64,000 nucleotides of DNA from JAJPHW01 sp963799065 (GCA_963799065.1 CAWCVJ010000003.1:248001-312000), one strand, 5' to 3'. Shown: positions 17,370-25,799, numbered from the stretch's first letter. The notes: generated by a model from the sequence alone, not told the origin. Translations and numbers: made by a program.

Positions 17370-17774
17370 CTAACGTTTTTCCATGCTCGTCGAATTCTGT
17401 CTCAGCCACTCGGCGAAGACGATTTCGTCGATCTTGCTTGCCGCTAAGTCCAGCACGGCGTGGGTGGCGTCTTCTTCTGTGGCTCGAAAATCGAAGCCAT
17501 TGAGTTCCAGAAAAAGGATGCCCGCGACGAAGCCGGTGCGTTTGTTGCCGTCCACGAAGGGATGATTGCGGACTATGCCTGCGGTGTAGAGCGCAGGCAG
17601 GGCGGGGATGTCTGGAGCGTCGGCATAGGCGAAGTGTTGTTGCGGACGGGCGAGGGCGGACTGCAGCAAGCCCACGTCGCGCAGGCCGGAAGCGCCTCCG
17701 TGCAGTGCCAATAAGCGATCGTGGATTGCGAGGACTTCGCGTTCGTCGATCCAGTTGGGTTGTTTGCGCTTCAC
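17370..17774 (-). CDS. Doc-type Fic-fold toxin
   Basis: 134 residues, the size of Doc. The signature HPFVDGNKR (residues 71-79) matches the Doc/Fic active-site loop, with catalytic His71, Asp75 and the Lys-Arg pair. Phage P1 Doc phosphorylates EF-Tu and stops translation; the short NKR-type loop favours kinase over AMP-transferase activity. It starts at GTG 17774 and overlaps the antitoxin stop by 4 bases (GTGA), the usual coupled antitoxin-then-toxin order. It is intact. Confidence 0.85.
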   Translation of the reverse strand: MKRKQPNWIDEREVLAIHDRLLALHGGASGLRDVGLLQSALARPQQHFAYADAPDIPALPALYTAGIVRNHPFVDGNKRTGFVAGILFLELNGFDFRATEEDATHAVLDLAASKIDEIVFAEWLRQNSTSMEKR

Positions 17775-17998
17775 TTGGCCAACGCGTGGAGCGTGTTGCG
17801 ATAGCGCGCCATGATCTGCTCGGCCTTGTCCATCTTTTTCCCAAAGGCTGGGTCGTAGGGCGTGAGGCGGTAGTCGCCGTCTGCCGATTCGATCAGAAAA
17901 AGGCGCTCACCATCGCCCGCGTTGAGGCGGCCGATGACTTCCTTGGGAAGGATGACGCCGAGCGAGTTGCCGAATTTGCGGACTTTGAGTTCGACCAT
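17771..17998 (-). CDS. AbrB/MazE-type antitoxin
   Basis: 75 residues with an N-terminal swapped-hairpin AbrB DNA-binding domain (VRKFGNSLGVILPKEVI) and a C-terminal tail that would wrap the toxin. It is the first gene of the pair with Doc downstream; AbrB-type antitoxins with Doc toxins are known as an alternative to Phd. A perfect 14-bp palindrome lies 18 bases upstream of the start and is a likely autoregulatory operator. Confidence 0.85.
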   Translation of the reverse strand: MVELKVRKFGNSLGVILPKEVIGRLNAGDGERLFLIESADGDYRLTPYDPAFGKKMDKAEQIMARYRNTLHALAK

Positions 17999-18015
17999 GG
18001 GTGTCTTTCTATGTT

Positions 18016-18029
18016 ATTACAATTGTAAT
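18016..18029. promoter_or_regulatory. Palindromic operator candidate of the antitoxin-toxin pair
   Basis: ATTACAATTGTAAT is a perfect 14-bp palindrome ending 18 bases before the antitoxin start at 17998. AbrB/MazE antitoxins bind AT-rich inverted repeats at their own promoter, so this is the natural candidate. Binding is inferred from position only. Confidence 0.55.
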
Positions 18030-18144
18030 TACTAGCTGCGGCGATGGCAACAAGAATCAGCATGGCCGGTAGTGCGCGCCAGATCCCTCCGTCCGCCTGA
18101 AGAACGGCTACTGTCGGGTTGACTTCCTTTAGCAACAATGGCTT

Positions 18145-20877
18145 CTAGGGTTGCTGATCGCGGATTAGGACAACGTCCGATTCGACATGGCCGCGGACTA
18201 TGGCGAGCTGTTTGCCATCCATTGACCAGTGGAAGGGGCCGATGTGTTCCGAGGTGAATTGGGTGAGCTGTTTGCCCGGACTTCCGTCAAGCGGTTGCGA
18301 CCAGAGGTTTTCCGCATTGCCGGTGCGGAACGGGTAGACGGCCGCGCTCCCATCGGGAGAGTACTGAAGATGACCGCTGCGCGGCTGCTGAAAATCCAGG
18401 GAACGCTCAACCATCCCGGAATCGATATTAGTCAAAAGCAGCCTTTCTTTGTGATCGTCCACGTGTTCGAATCCTCCGTAAACCAGCCGCTTGCCGTCTG
18501 GCGAGATGGCAAAGTCGGTGACGATTTCTTTGGAGATGCGAACGGCGTCTCCGCCGTCGATGGGAACGCGCATTAGAGCGCCATCGTCAAGCTGGTTCTG
18601 GTAGACAACGAACCGTCCATCCGGGGTGCACTGCGGATGCTGATCCAATTTTCCAAAAGACAGCTGTTTGAAGTTTCCGCCGGAGGCATCCATGCGCCAG
18701 ATGTTGAGTACGCTCTTCGCGCCCAGTGTAACCCGGACGTACACGATGTACCGGCCGTCGCCGCAAGCCGAGGCTTGATCGACGACAAAACCATTCTGAG
18801 TGGCAAGGGAAGACTTCGCGCCCCCAGCAGGATCGAACACATCGAAGGTGGACGCAGACGACTCGCTGGTAGACACAATCTTGCCACCCTTCATCCAGGT
18901 AAAGCTGTAAATGGTTCCTGAGCCGGGAACCTGGTGGAGATCGGACTCGTGCGCGGCATTGGCCGAACTCGTTGACAACGTCGAGTGCGCTTCCGAGAGC
19001 ACCGTGGCCAAAGCGCGGTCATCGCCGGCTAGGCTGAAATCGGCGTAGTTGTTGGTGTCCCGCGTGACGGGCTGTATTTTTCCATCGGGGTAGGAAACGT
19101 ATGCGATTTGATTGTGGCTAAACTGCGTCATCAGCAGGAGACCGCTGCCATCGCGCAGCCAAACCGGGTGCCACAATCCGAATTCTTTCGACCTGAAGAA
19201 GAGATGTTGTTCGCCCGTCTTGGCGTCCACGGCGACCAATCCCCCCAAAGCATCGCCCGCGTTTAATGTGGCGCAGACGATCACCTTGCCGTCCGGCGAC
19301 CAGGCGGGTTCCTGCAGATCCGCACTCAGGGGCGCCGTCACCAGGGCCCTGTCTTCTCCTGAATCGAGGTTGTGAATGAGCAGCTGAAACTTGCCGGGCT
19401 CGGGATTGTTGCCGCGAATGTAGGCGAACTGGCGAGCGTCAGGGGAAAAAGAAATATTGGAGTCGATATCGTTGATGAGTTTCTCCGCCGAGCCTCCCAG
19501 GACGGGCTCGCGATACAGTGTCCGATAGGCTTGTTCTCCGGGCTCGCTGCGTTCGAAGTAGAGGTAGTTGCCGTCGGGCGAAAAGCGCAGCGTGACATAA
19601 GTGGCGGGCGAGGGCGGGACAATCTGGGTGTCGCTATTGCTGGGCACATTGCGCAGCCAGAGGCTTTCCTGCCCATTTTCGCGCATCACGCTCATGATGT
19701 AGCGTCCATCGGGAGACATGGCGACCAGCGAGGCTTTGCCCGTGTCTGTGATTTTCTTGAACGAAATATTCTGGAAGGGTGCGGGGTGCTTGCGATTGAT
19801 CAGCGTGTAAATGCCATACGCCGCCGCGCCCAGCACCGCCAACACCAGAAGCACGGTCACCCCGGTAATGGTTTTATTTTGTGTTGCGGCGGCCACAATC
19901 GCCGACCCCGACGATGGCGTCCCTTGGGATCGGGCAGATGGGCTCGAAGGAACCGGAACTTGTTGCGCCGAGGAGGTCGCCACAGGTTGCGCGCCCGAAG
20001 AACCTGTTACACGCTTGCCGTCGCTGTCTCGCTTCAGGCGTTTGAGGTCGCCACGCAAATCCGCCGCCGACTGGTAGCGCAGGTCGCGGTCTTTTTCCAA
20101 CAGCTTTTCGATGATCTCGTGCAACCGCGGAGGCAAGTTGGGATTGAGTTGCGAAGCGGGCAGCGGATCGCGATCGAGAATCGCACTGAAGACGACGGCG
20201 GACGTGTTGCCCGTGAAGGGTAACTGTCCAGTCGCCATTTGGTAGATGACGGCCCCCAAAGAAAAAAGATCGGTGCGGGTATCCAATTCCTCACCCTTGG
20301 CCTGCTCCGGCGACATATAGGCGATGGTGCCGACGGTCGAACCTGGAGTGGTAAGGTGCATCGGCCCGGTCTGGGTCGCGATGGTTTCCATGGCGAGTTG
20401 CGAGGCCTGCGTCAGTTTGGCCAGACCGAAATCCAGAACTTTTACGGTGCCGCGTTGGGTGACGAAAATGTTGGCGGGCTTGATATCGCGATGGACGATT
20501 CCCTTGCCGTGGGCCGCATCCAGGGCGTCGGCGAGCTGAATGGCGATGTCGAGCAGGCGGTCGAGAGGAAGCGGTCCCGAGGTGAGTTTGATGTCGAGGC
20601 TCTGGCCCTCGAGCAACTCCATCGAGATAAAGGTCTGCCCGTCATTATTCTCGACCGCGTAAATGGTGCAGATATTGGCATGGTTCAGTGCCGACGCGGC
20701 CCGCGCCTCAAGTAGGAAACGATCCAGCGCAGCCGGGTTCTGAGCCAAATCGGGAGGCAGAAATTTGAGCGCGACGCGACGACCCAGAGTGAGATCCTGT
20801 GCCTCGTAAACTACTCCCATGCCGCCGCTACCGAGGCGGCCGGTGATACGGTAATGCAAGATGGTTTGATCGATCAT
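18145..20877 (-). CDS. Ser/Thr protein kinase with C-terminal beta-propeller
   Basis: 910 residues. The N-terminal Hanks kinase (about 1-275) has the glycine loop GSGGMG, Lys38 in VALKF, Glu57, the catalytic HRDIKPAN (Asp131) and DFGLAK (Asp149), and an activation segment ending MSPEQAKG, so it should be active. A Ser/Pro-rich juxtamembrane stretch and one membrane helix (about 337-357) follow. The outer part is built of WD40-like PD40/TolB repeats (motifs SPDGRYI, SPDGNYL, SPDARQF, SPDGKVI, TPDGRF, SPDGKRL). A cytoplasmic kinase with an external sensor propeller is common in Acidobacteria. It is paralogous to the gene at 48023. Ligand unknown. Confidence 0.9.
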   Translation of the reverse strand: MIDQTILHYRITGRLGSGGMGVVYEAQDLTLGRRVALKFLPPDLAQNPAALDRFLLEARAASALNHANICTIYAVENNDGQTFISMELLEGQSLDIKLTSGPLPLDRLLDIAIQLADALDAAHGKGIVHRDIKPANIFVTQRGTVKVLDFGLAKLTQASQLAMETIATQTGPMHLTTPGSTVGTIAYMSPEQAKGEELDTRTDLFSLGAVIYQMATGQLPFTGNTSAVVFSAILDRDPLPASQLNPNLPPRLHEIIEKLLEKDRDLRYQSAADLRGDLKRLKRDSDGKRVTGSSGAQPVATSSAQQVPVPSSPSARSQGTPSSGSAIVAAATQNKTITGVTVLLVLAVLGAAAYGIYTLINRKHPAPFQNISFKKITDTGKASLVAMSPDGRYIMSVMRENGQESLWLRNVPSNSDTQIVPPSPATYVTLRFSPDGNYLYFERSEPGEQAYRTLYREPVLGGSAEKLINDIDSNISFSPDARQFAYIRGNNPEPGKFQLLIHNLDSGEDRALVTAPLSADLQEPAWSPDGKVIVCATLNAGDALGGLVAVDAKTGEQHLFFRSKEFGLWHPVWLRDGSGLLLMTQFSHNQIAYVSYPDGKIQPVTRDTNNYADFSLAGDDRALATVLSEAHSTLSTSSANAAHESDLHQVPGSGTIYSFTWMKGGKIVSTSESSASTFDVFDPAGGAKSSLATQNGFVVDQASACGDGRYIVYVRVTLGAKSVLNIWRMDASGGNFKQLSFGKLDQHPQCTPDGRFVVYQNQLDDGALMRVPIDGGDAVRISKEIVTDFAISPDGKRLVYGGFEHVDDHKERLLLTNIDSGMVERSLDFQQPRSGHLQYSPDGSAAVYPFRTGNAENLWSQPLDGSPGKQLTQFTSEHIGPFHWSMDGKQLAIVRGHVESDVVLIRDQQP

Positions 20878-21028
20878 GAATGCAGTTGCGCTCGACGGGA
20901 TCCTTTTTGGAATTCTAACGTAGGTTGCAAAAATTGGAACATAACAGCAACTTATCGCCCCGATTTGGGTTCTAACCGAGCGACCACGAAACTTATATTA
21001 AGGAGTCTGCGGTTTCCGCTTAATCACC

Positions 21029-22561
21029 ATGAAAAAACTGTTCCTTGCCCTCCCACTTTCTGCGTTGTTCTTCCTCTTCGGCTGTGGCGGCGGTGGTCCG
21101 TCGGGAGCCAACGGTGGCGGTGGCGGCGGCGGAACCGGTTCTTTCTCCAACGCCAGCCTGAGCGGATCCTATGTGTATACGATCAGCGGGTTCGACCTGG
21201 GCAATAATGGCACACCTTACCGCGAAGCGGGCGTATTCACGGTTGACGGCAACGGCAACATCACCAGCGGGACGGATGACTTTACCGAGGGCGCTTCCGG
21301 AATCAGCCCTGCCAACGCGACAGGCACCTACTCAATCAGTTCCGATGGAACAGGTACCTTGAGCTTCAATCTCAATGGCGTCGCCGGTAGCGGCCCCAAT
21401 TTCTATATCACCCTGGCGAGTACGGGCAAGTTCTATATGATCGAAGGGGACACCTCGGCCAATGCCTATGGAATCGCCGAGCAGCAGGACGCCACGGCCG
21501 CAGCCGCCACTCCGAGCGGAAGCTACGCCTTCAGAATTCATCCCGTCGGCGCGGCTCAGGGCTTGAGCAGCATGGTCGGGCAAATGACGATTTCCGCCGG
21601 CATCATCACTGGCAGCACCGATGTCATTCAAGGCAGCGCGTTCGACAATAACACCGGCGCGCCACTCGACATTACGACAGGCAGCTTGACCGCGCCGTCG
21701 ACCGCAACCGGATCGACCGGTCGTGGCACGGGCAGCTTCGCCGATAGCCTCGGAACCACCACTTTCAACTACTACATCGTCGATGGCAATAACATTCGTT
21801 TTCTCCTGAACGAGGCCACTGCGGTTGGCGTCGGCCGCGCTGCGTTGCAAAGTGGGGCGCCGTTTACCAATGCCTCGTTCACCGGCAGCTATGCCTTCGG
21901 CAGCCGCGGGGACGATGCTATTGGCGGAACTCTCAACTACAACGACGTCGCCACCGTGGGACAGCTTGTAGCCGGCAATGGCGCCATCACCAGTGGCGAA
22001 TATGACTCTGCACAGGCCGGCACCCAGATCGACGCAGGTACCGCATTCACTGGCACCTATAACGTGGCATCGAACGGCAGAGTCGTGGTCACACTGAGCC
22101 CCGGCATCGGCACGACCACGCAGCAAGTCTTCTGGCTCGCAAGTCCGTCGCTCGCTTACTTTATCTCCGACGACCCCACCAAGGCCGAAGATGGAATCGC
22201 GCAACTGCAATCCACGACTTCGTTCTCCAACTCTTCACTGAGCGGGCAGTATGCCTTTTTCATGGATGGACTGAATTTCAGCTCGGGATACATCGACCGG
22301 GTGGGATGGATCAGCGGTGACGGCGCGGGCAACCTCAAATGGAGTGAGGCTGTGAACAATGAAGGATCGATTAACAGTGGCAACTTCACCGGAACCTATA
22401 ACACGGTCTCGGCGAACGGCCGTGCCACCGCGACGGTGACCAACATTTCTACCGTTAACAACGACATCACCTTCTACCTCGTGTCGCCGAGCGAAGCTTA
22501 CATCCTGCAAAGCGGCTCCCAAACCGGATCGATGATCATCGGCGCCCTCGACTTACAATAA
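21029..22561 (+). CDS. Secreted lipoprotein with four repeated domains
   Basis: 510 residues with a lipobox-like FLFGC (Cys about 19) and a Gly-rich linker. Four related units of about 115 residues follow, each opening with a phrase such as FSNASLSGSYVY, ATPSGSYAF, FTNASFTGSYAF or FSNSSLSGQYAF (about residues 38, 157, 279 and 398). Each contains the pattern GxYxV(S)xNGRxxxT/GTxTL ... FYLxSxSxxYxI. The units look like small beta-barrels or sandwiches; no Pfam family is recognised with confidence. It is likely displayed on the outer surface. A strong terminator follows 22 bases after the stop. Confidence 0.75.
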   Translation: MKKLFLALPLSALFFLFGCGGGGPSGANGGGGGGGTGSFSNASLSGSYVYTISGFDLGNNGTPYREAGVFTVDGNGNITSGTDDFTEGASGISPANATGTYSISSDGTGTLSFNLNGVAGSGPNFYITLASTGKFYMIEGDTSANAYGIAEQQDATAAAATPSGSYAFRIHPVGAAQGLSSMVGQMTISAGIITGSTDVIQGSAFDNNTGAPLDITTGSLTAPSTATGSTGRGTGSFADSLGTTTFNYYIVDGNNIRFLLNEATAVGVGRAALQSGAPFTNASFTGSYAFGSRGDDAIGGTLNYNDVATVGQLVAGNGAITSGEYDSAQAGTQIDAGTAFTGTYNVASNGRVVVTLSPGIGTTTQQVFWLASPSLAYFISDDPTKAEDGIAQLQSTTSFSNSSLSGQYAFFMDGLNFSSGYIDRVGWISGDGAGNLKWSEAVNNEGSINSGNFTGTYNTVSANGRATATVTNISTVNNDITFYLVSPSEAYILQSGSQTGSMIIGALDLQ

Positions 22562-22583
22562 GCCGCGCGCAATCTCTGCTAAC

Positions 22584-22619
22584 GCCGGAAGCCTTCCTGG
22601 GGCTTCCGGCCTTTCTTTT
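22584..22619 (+). terminator. Rho-independent terminator after the repeat lipoprotein
   Basis: A 10-bp perfect stem pairs 22584-22593 with 22601-22610 around a 7-base loop, followed by the T-rich CTTTCTTTT. It also lies just at the 3' end of the convergent TPR gene. Confidence 0.85.
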
Positions 22620-22621
22620 GC

Positions 22622-22948
22622 TCATCCCAGTTCATCCAGCATGGCTTCCATCTCGGAGAGCGCGTGGCGGTTTCCGGTGCGTGTGGCGGAGGCGATTCCG
22701 TCGCTTAGCATCTTCTTTGCTTCTTCGATGCGCTGGGCTTTGGCCAGGTTTTGCGCGGCCATGAAGTAGCCTGCGGTGTAATCGGGATGCGCGCCCAGCA
22801 GCTTGCCAAACTCCTCGAGCGCCAGCTCGAGATGGCCTTGCGTGGCCTGCTCCATGGCCAAACCATAGCGGGCAAACGCGTCATTGGGCGCTTGCGCCAG
22901 GATCTCGGTGAGCTGCGCGATGCGGTCAGTGGTTGGGTCAGGGGTCAA
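22622..22948 (-). CDS. Small TPR-repeat protein
   Basis: 108 residues made of two to three tetratricopeptide-like helix pairs: NDAFARYGLAMEQATQGHLELALEEFGKLLGAHPDYTAGYFMAAQNLAKAQRIEEA contains the TPR spacing of small and large residues. It probably mediates protein contacts in the cytoplasm. The start is the TTG at 22948, with AGGAG 8 bases upstream; no ATG is available near the N-terminus. It is convergent with the repeat lipoprotein and shares its terminator region. Confidence 0.75.
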   Translation of the reverse strand: MTPDPTTDRIAQLTEILAQAPNDAFARYGLAMEQATQGHLELALEEFGKLLGAHPDYTAGYFMAAQNLAKAQRIEEAKKMLSDGIASATRTGNRHALSEMEAMLDELG

Positions 22949-23398
22949 GAATTTTTCTCCTGAGCTTTATTATGAAGCGGAAACGTGTCGCGCGGGATAA
23001 GAAGAAAATTCTCCGGGGCGGCGGAGGTGCCGGTGGAGGGATTCGGACGATGGGCGGAAGAGATTTTCGGGATACCCCCCTACCCCCCCGATCCAATCGA
23101 ATCATCGACTTGGGCGGTTTTGATTTTGCAAGTGGAAGAGGATAAAACCACTTACAGTCAAAATCCGTGAAACAAAGGCTTTAGCTTCCGGCTGGCGTTT
23201 TTTGGTTGCCGGGGATTGCCGGAGTGGCTTGAGAAAAAACGGAGCGGACTGACCGCACGTCCGTTAAAACACGAGCCAGAGCCTGTGCTCAAACACTACA
23301 CTTTCAGTCTTCACCCAAGAGCGCGCTGCGGTCAAGGGAATAGTGATAGTGTGTAAGAAATAAAGTGTGACCAGTTCCGGAATGGAAATTTAGATCCG
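22949..23398. other. Gene-free boundary of the accessory region
   Basis: 450 bases without a supportable gene. The run of C residues near 23080-23090 and the nested hairpin at 23238-23265 are the only structures seen. A stretch at 23209-23235 (GATTGCCGGAGTGGCTTGAG) looks like the D-arm of a Ser/Leu tRNA, but no complete cloverleaf follows. G+C content drops by eye to the right of here. Confidence 0.5.
23238..23265. repeat. Nested inverted repeat
   Basis: AACGGA (23238-23243) pairs with TCCGTT (23260-23265), and inside it GCGG (23244-23247) pairs with CCGC (23253-23256), leaving a three-base bulge. It stands near the left edge of the accessory region. It could be an attachment-site core, an RNA structure or a regulator site; the sequence does not decide. 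Confidence 0.4.
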
Positions 23399-23635
23399 AT
23401 GGACCCACGACAGATAATTTACTTGGGAGTCGCCTTGACTGGTGGCTCTATCTTGGTTTTTGTTGTTTCCTGGTCTCTTCTTGGATATGGGAAACTTCGT
23501 TCAATGGTGGGCATCGAGCGCTTGTGGTTTCGCTCTCTCGTGGTGTCTTTTTATGTGGGCCTTGCGGTTTTATTGTGCGACGCGTTGGCCTCGCTCATCG
23601 GAGGCCTACTTAGTACCGTGAAGGGATCGCACTAA
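23399..23635 (+). CDS. Small two-helix membrane protein
   Basis: 78 residues with two predicted membrane helices (about 8-29 and 47-69) separated by a basic, Trp/Arg-containing loop. No family was recognised. Its TAA overlaps the ATG of the next gene by one base (TAATG), so the two are translationally coupled. The partner is a dCTP deaminase/dUTPase-fold protein with its own membrane anchor, so a membrane complex of the two is plausible (inference). No clear Shine-Dalgarno precedes the ATG at 23399. Confidence 0.6.
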   Translation: MDPRQIIYLGVALTGGSILVFVVSWSLLGYGKLRSMVGIERLWFRSLVVSFYVGLAVLLCDALASLIGGLLSTVKGSH

Positions 23636-24267
23636 TGTTTCTCGCACGCGAGCGAATTCAGGCGTTAGCGGTCGCGCATACTCCCTTGTTTGAGGGTGGG
23701 ACTTATGACCCGGGCAGGACGCAGCAGTCATCCTATGATCTCCGTCTAGGGAGCGAGGCCTACTTGGTGGGCTCGGACGCGCCCACATTTCTGAATGATG
23801 AAGACCAGCAATACCTGACGGTGCCACCTGGTCAATTTGCAATCTTGACGTGCTATGAGAAGGTGAATCTCCCGAGGAACGTGATGGGGTTTATATCTCT
23901 CCGAAACAAGTTGAAGATGCAGGGATTAGTTAACATTTCGGGCTTCCATGTGGATCCCACATTCAGGGGCAATCTGATTTTTGCCGTCAACAACGCGGGC
24001 CCCAGCGACATTCGACTACGTTTCAAGGAGTCCACGTTCACAATCTTCTTTTCAGAGGTCAGCGGAGACATTGGAACCCCGCGTGGCGAACAGAACAAGC
24101 CGCTGAACGGCATCCCTCTTGAGTACGTCCAATATCTCGGCGGTTCAAGCGTGACGTTAACGAAATTGCAAAAGGAAATCGATGATTTGCGAAATAAGAT
24201 GCTGATATACGCTCCGCTCGCGATAGCGGCGCTGCTGGCGCTATTCCTGAATTTGTTGCGGCATTAG
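23635..24267 (+). CDS. Membrane-anchored dCTP deaminase/dUTPase-fold protein
   Basis: 210 residues. The Dcd/Dut-type trimeric fold is shown by QQSSYDLRLGSEAYL (about 30-44), LPRNVMGFISLRNKLKMQGL (80-98) and the nucleotide-binding GFHVDPTFRGNLIFAVNNAG (103-122). A short coiled coil (about 168-186) and one C-terminal membrane helix (about 190-208) follow; ordinary Dcd proteins lack these. An ungapped comparison with the E. coli Dcd segment DPGWSGCIVLEFYNSG puts Ala117 at the catalytic Glu, so deamination is unlikely; dUTPase-like hydrolysis or nucleotide sensing remains possible. Dcd-fold proteins are known in anti-phage defence. The gene ends 4 bases inside the convergent glycosylase gene. Confidence 0.72.
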   Translation: MFLARERIQALAVAHTPLFEGGTYDPGRTQQSSYDLRLGSEAYLVGSDAPTFLNDEDQQYLTVPPGQFAILTCYEKVNLPRNVMGFISLRNKLKMQGLVNISGFHVDPTFRGNLIFAVNNAGPSDIRLRFKESTFTIFFSEVSGDIGTPRGEQNKPLNGIPLEYVQYLGGSSVTLTKLQKEIDDLRNKMLIYAPLAIAALLALFLNLLRH

Positions 24268-24893
24268 GCCTGAGGGCCCCCGCGCCCTATTTGCTTCGCC
24301 ACTTTCCTCGCGTCATCCATCTGGTCGAGCCATGTTCGGTGCAAGACCGTGCGGGGACCCGGATGATATAGCGCCGCTAAACGTCGACCGTCCCATTCCT
24401 TGATCTGCCCTACATCCTTTCGGAGCGTAAGGTCGTGCGTTTGGATCAGCTTGAGCGCTTCTAACGCGATTCTGCCGAGCGCAACAACTACTTTGGGGTT
24501 CACGACTTCGATAGTACGTTTCAGAAAGTCCGAGCAGTTCTTGATCTCGGAGTTCTTTGGCGAGTCGTTGTTGCCGTTCTCATCCCGTGGATTGCAGACG
24601 ATGGCGTTCGTGATGAACACGTTGTTTCGTTCAAGCCCCATTGCGTGGAGAAGCAGATCGAATCGGTCACCGGTGCGATCACCGAAAAGGGGTATTCCGG
24701 TCTTTTCGGCCCCAAGTCTACCCGGTGCTTCGGCGACGAAGAAAATGTCCGATGCCCAATCCCCGTTCAAGTCACTCAACACTCGACGTGAGCAGCTCAT
24801 TCGTTCGCACAACAGACAGGCCTGAACGTCTTGAAGAAGCTGATCCTTGCCGGAGTGATTCAGTTTCCGATTCGCATTCGCACGGGAAGCCAT
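24264..24893 (-). CDS. Family-4-like uracil-DNA glycosylase with Fe-S cluster
   Basis: About 209 residues from the ATG at 24893. Seen: four cysteines in the family-4 arrangement (Cys26 and Cys29 in ACLLC, Cys100 in NAIVCNP, Cys120 in NCSDFL) for a [4Fe-4S] cluster; motif 1 AEAPG (54-58) followed by GIPLFGDRTG; PKVVVALGRIALEAL; and motif 2 YHPGPR (176-181). Family-4 enzymes remove uracil from DNA. The start lies 122 bases inside the radical SAM gene, since the next in-frame ATG would cut off the first two cluster cysteines; a start at 24959 is also open. It is the last gene of the accessory operon. Confidence 0.82.
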   Translation of the reverse strand: MASRANANRKLNHSGKDQLLQDVQACLLCERMSCSRRVLSDLNGDWASDIFFVAEAPGRLGAEKTGIPLFGDRTGDRFDLLLHAMGLERNNVFITNAIVCNPRDENGNNDSPKNSEIKNCSDFLKRTIEVVNPKVVVALGRIALEALKLIQTHDLTLRKDVGQIKEWDGRRLAALYHPGPRTVLHRTWLDQMDDARKVAKQIGRGGPQA

Positions 24894-25773
24894 GCCATCT
24901 GATGTTCCCCCATATTTGCCCGAGCGACTTTTCATAAATGTTATTGGTGGCATCAGCACCCCTCCCGTATTTGCAAGCGTTGCATATCGTTGCCCTACCG
25001 TCGGACCGAACTATTAATTGGTTTGGCCCTCCCATTTGGTTGGCCCAGCCCCACCTGGATCGCCAAAGGCGGCTAATATGGAGTCGCGGTTTTGATGTCC
25101 GCCAAAGCGCAATTGCCTCTCTCTTGAGTAGGGACTCTCCGTCCGGGCTGACAACAAGCGAGGCGTTTTCCCTGTTCCTTCCCTGCATCGTAGGGAATTG
25201 AAGGTGCAGTCGGTCGACCCGTAGCTTTGCGGCCCATGCTGAGATGGCCCTCAGTTCGGAGCAAGTTTCCTCCGAAGGAATGAACTGCAGCTCGACGTCA
25301 ACCCCAGCGCCCTTGGCTCGCAAGATACCTTCCTCATTAACCTCAAACGCGTCTGAAGTCCCGGTCGGCCTCAGCCGCACAACGCGGTTGTGAAAGGCTC
25401 GATTCGATGGGCTGGCATACACGGAGAAAACAGCCCTGTTCAAGGAGAGACTTACCAAGTCGCGCCACTCCGCCGCTGTAATAGGCAGACGGGTCTTTTT
25501 GTCGCGGATCCCGGTTGTAAAGATCGCTGTTCTCATCCCAAGGTCGCGGCATAGTGCAATTGATTGCGCGAGATTGGGATATCGAAGAGGCTCTCCTCCC
25601 GACAATACGATCATTCGGCAACCCAGCGCCGCAGCGTCTTTCAGCAATCGCCCTGCAGTCTCGTAACTCAGCGACGAAGTGAATTTGGGGCCGGAGGAGT
25701 TTGAGCAGTGGGCGCAATAAAGAGGGCACTCATCCGTAAGGTCTAGTTGTAGCAAGTCCAGCTTGGGCATCAT
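24772..25773 (-). CDS. Radical SAM enzyme of unknown substrate
   Basis: 333 residues. The [4Fe-4S]-SAM motif C-x3-C-x2-C is at Cys16, Cys20 and Cys23 (DECPLYCAHC), with the SAM-binding GGEP in IVLSGGEPLRYP. A partial-barrel pattern continues to about residue 250. The C-terminal region has further cysteines (CNAC at 264-267, CEC at 298-300) like a reduced SPASM/Twitch extension for an auxiliary cluster. The last 30 residues are read out of frame through the start of the glycosylase gene and look unconserved. It starts at ATG 25773, 26 bases after the thymidylate-synthase-like gene. The substrate is unknown; a nucleotide or DNA base is suggested only by the neighbours. Confidence 0.8.
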   Translation of the reverse strand: MMPKLDLLQLDLTDECPLYCAHCSNSSGPKFTSSLSYETAGRLLKDAAALGCRMIVLSGGEPLRYPNLAQSIALCRDLGMRTAIFTTGIRDKKTRLPITAAEWRDLVSLSLNRAVFSVYASPSNRAFHNRVVRLRPTGTSDAFEVNEEGILRAKGAGVDVELQFIPSEETCSELRAISAWAAKLRVDRLHLQFPTMQGRNRENASLVVSPDGESLLKREAIALWRTSKPRLHISRLWRSRWGWANQMGGPNQLIVRSDGRATICNACKYGRGADATNNIYEKSLGQIWGNIRWHGFPCECESETESLRQGSASSRRSGLSVVRTNELLTSSVE

Positions 25774-25799
25774 TGAGCCTGTTCCTATCTTCCTTCAAT

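Noticed and set aside
23209..23300. Possible tRNA-Ser/Leu gene
   Set aside because: Only a D-arm-like phrase is present; no anticodon arm, T-arm (GTTCGA-type) or paired acceptor stem could be drawn.
24772..25773. Radical SAM protein as a prokaryotic viperin
   Set aside because: The cluster motif context and the CNAC/CEC C-terminal cysteines do not fit viperin, and no nucleotide kinase lies next to it.
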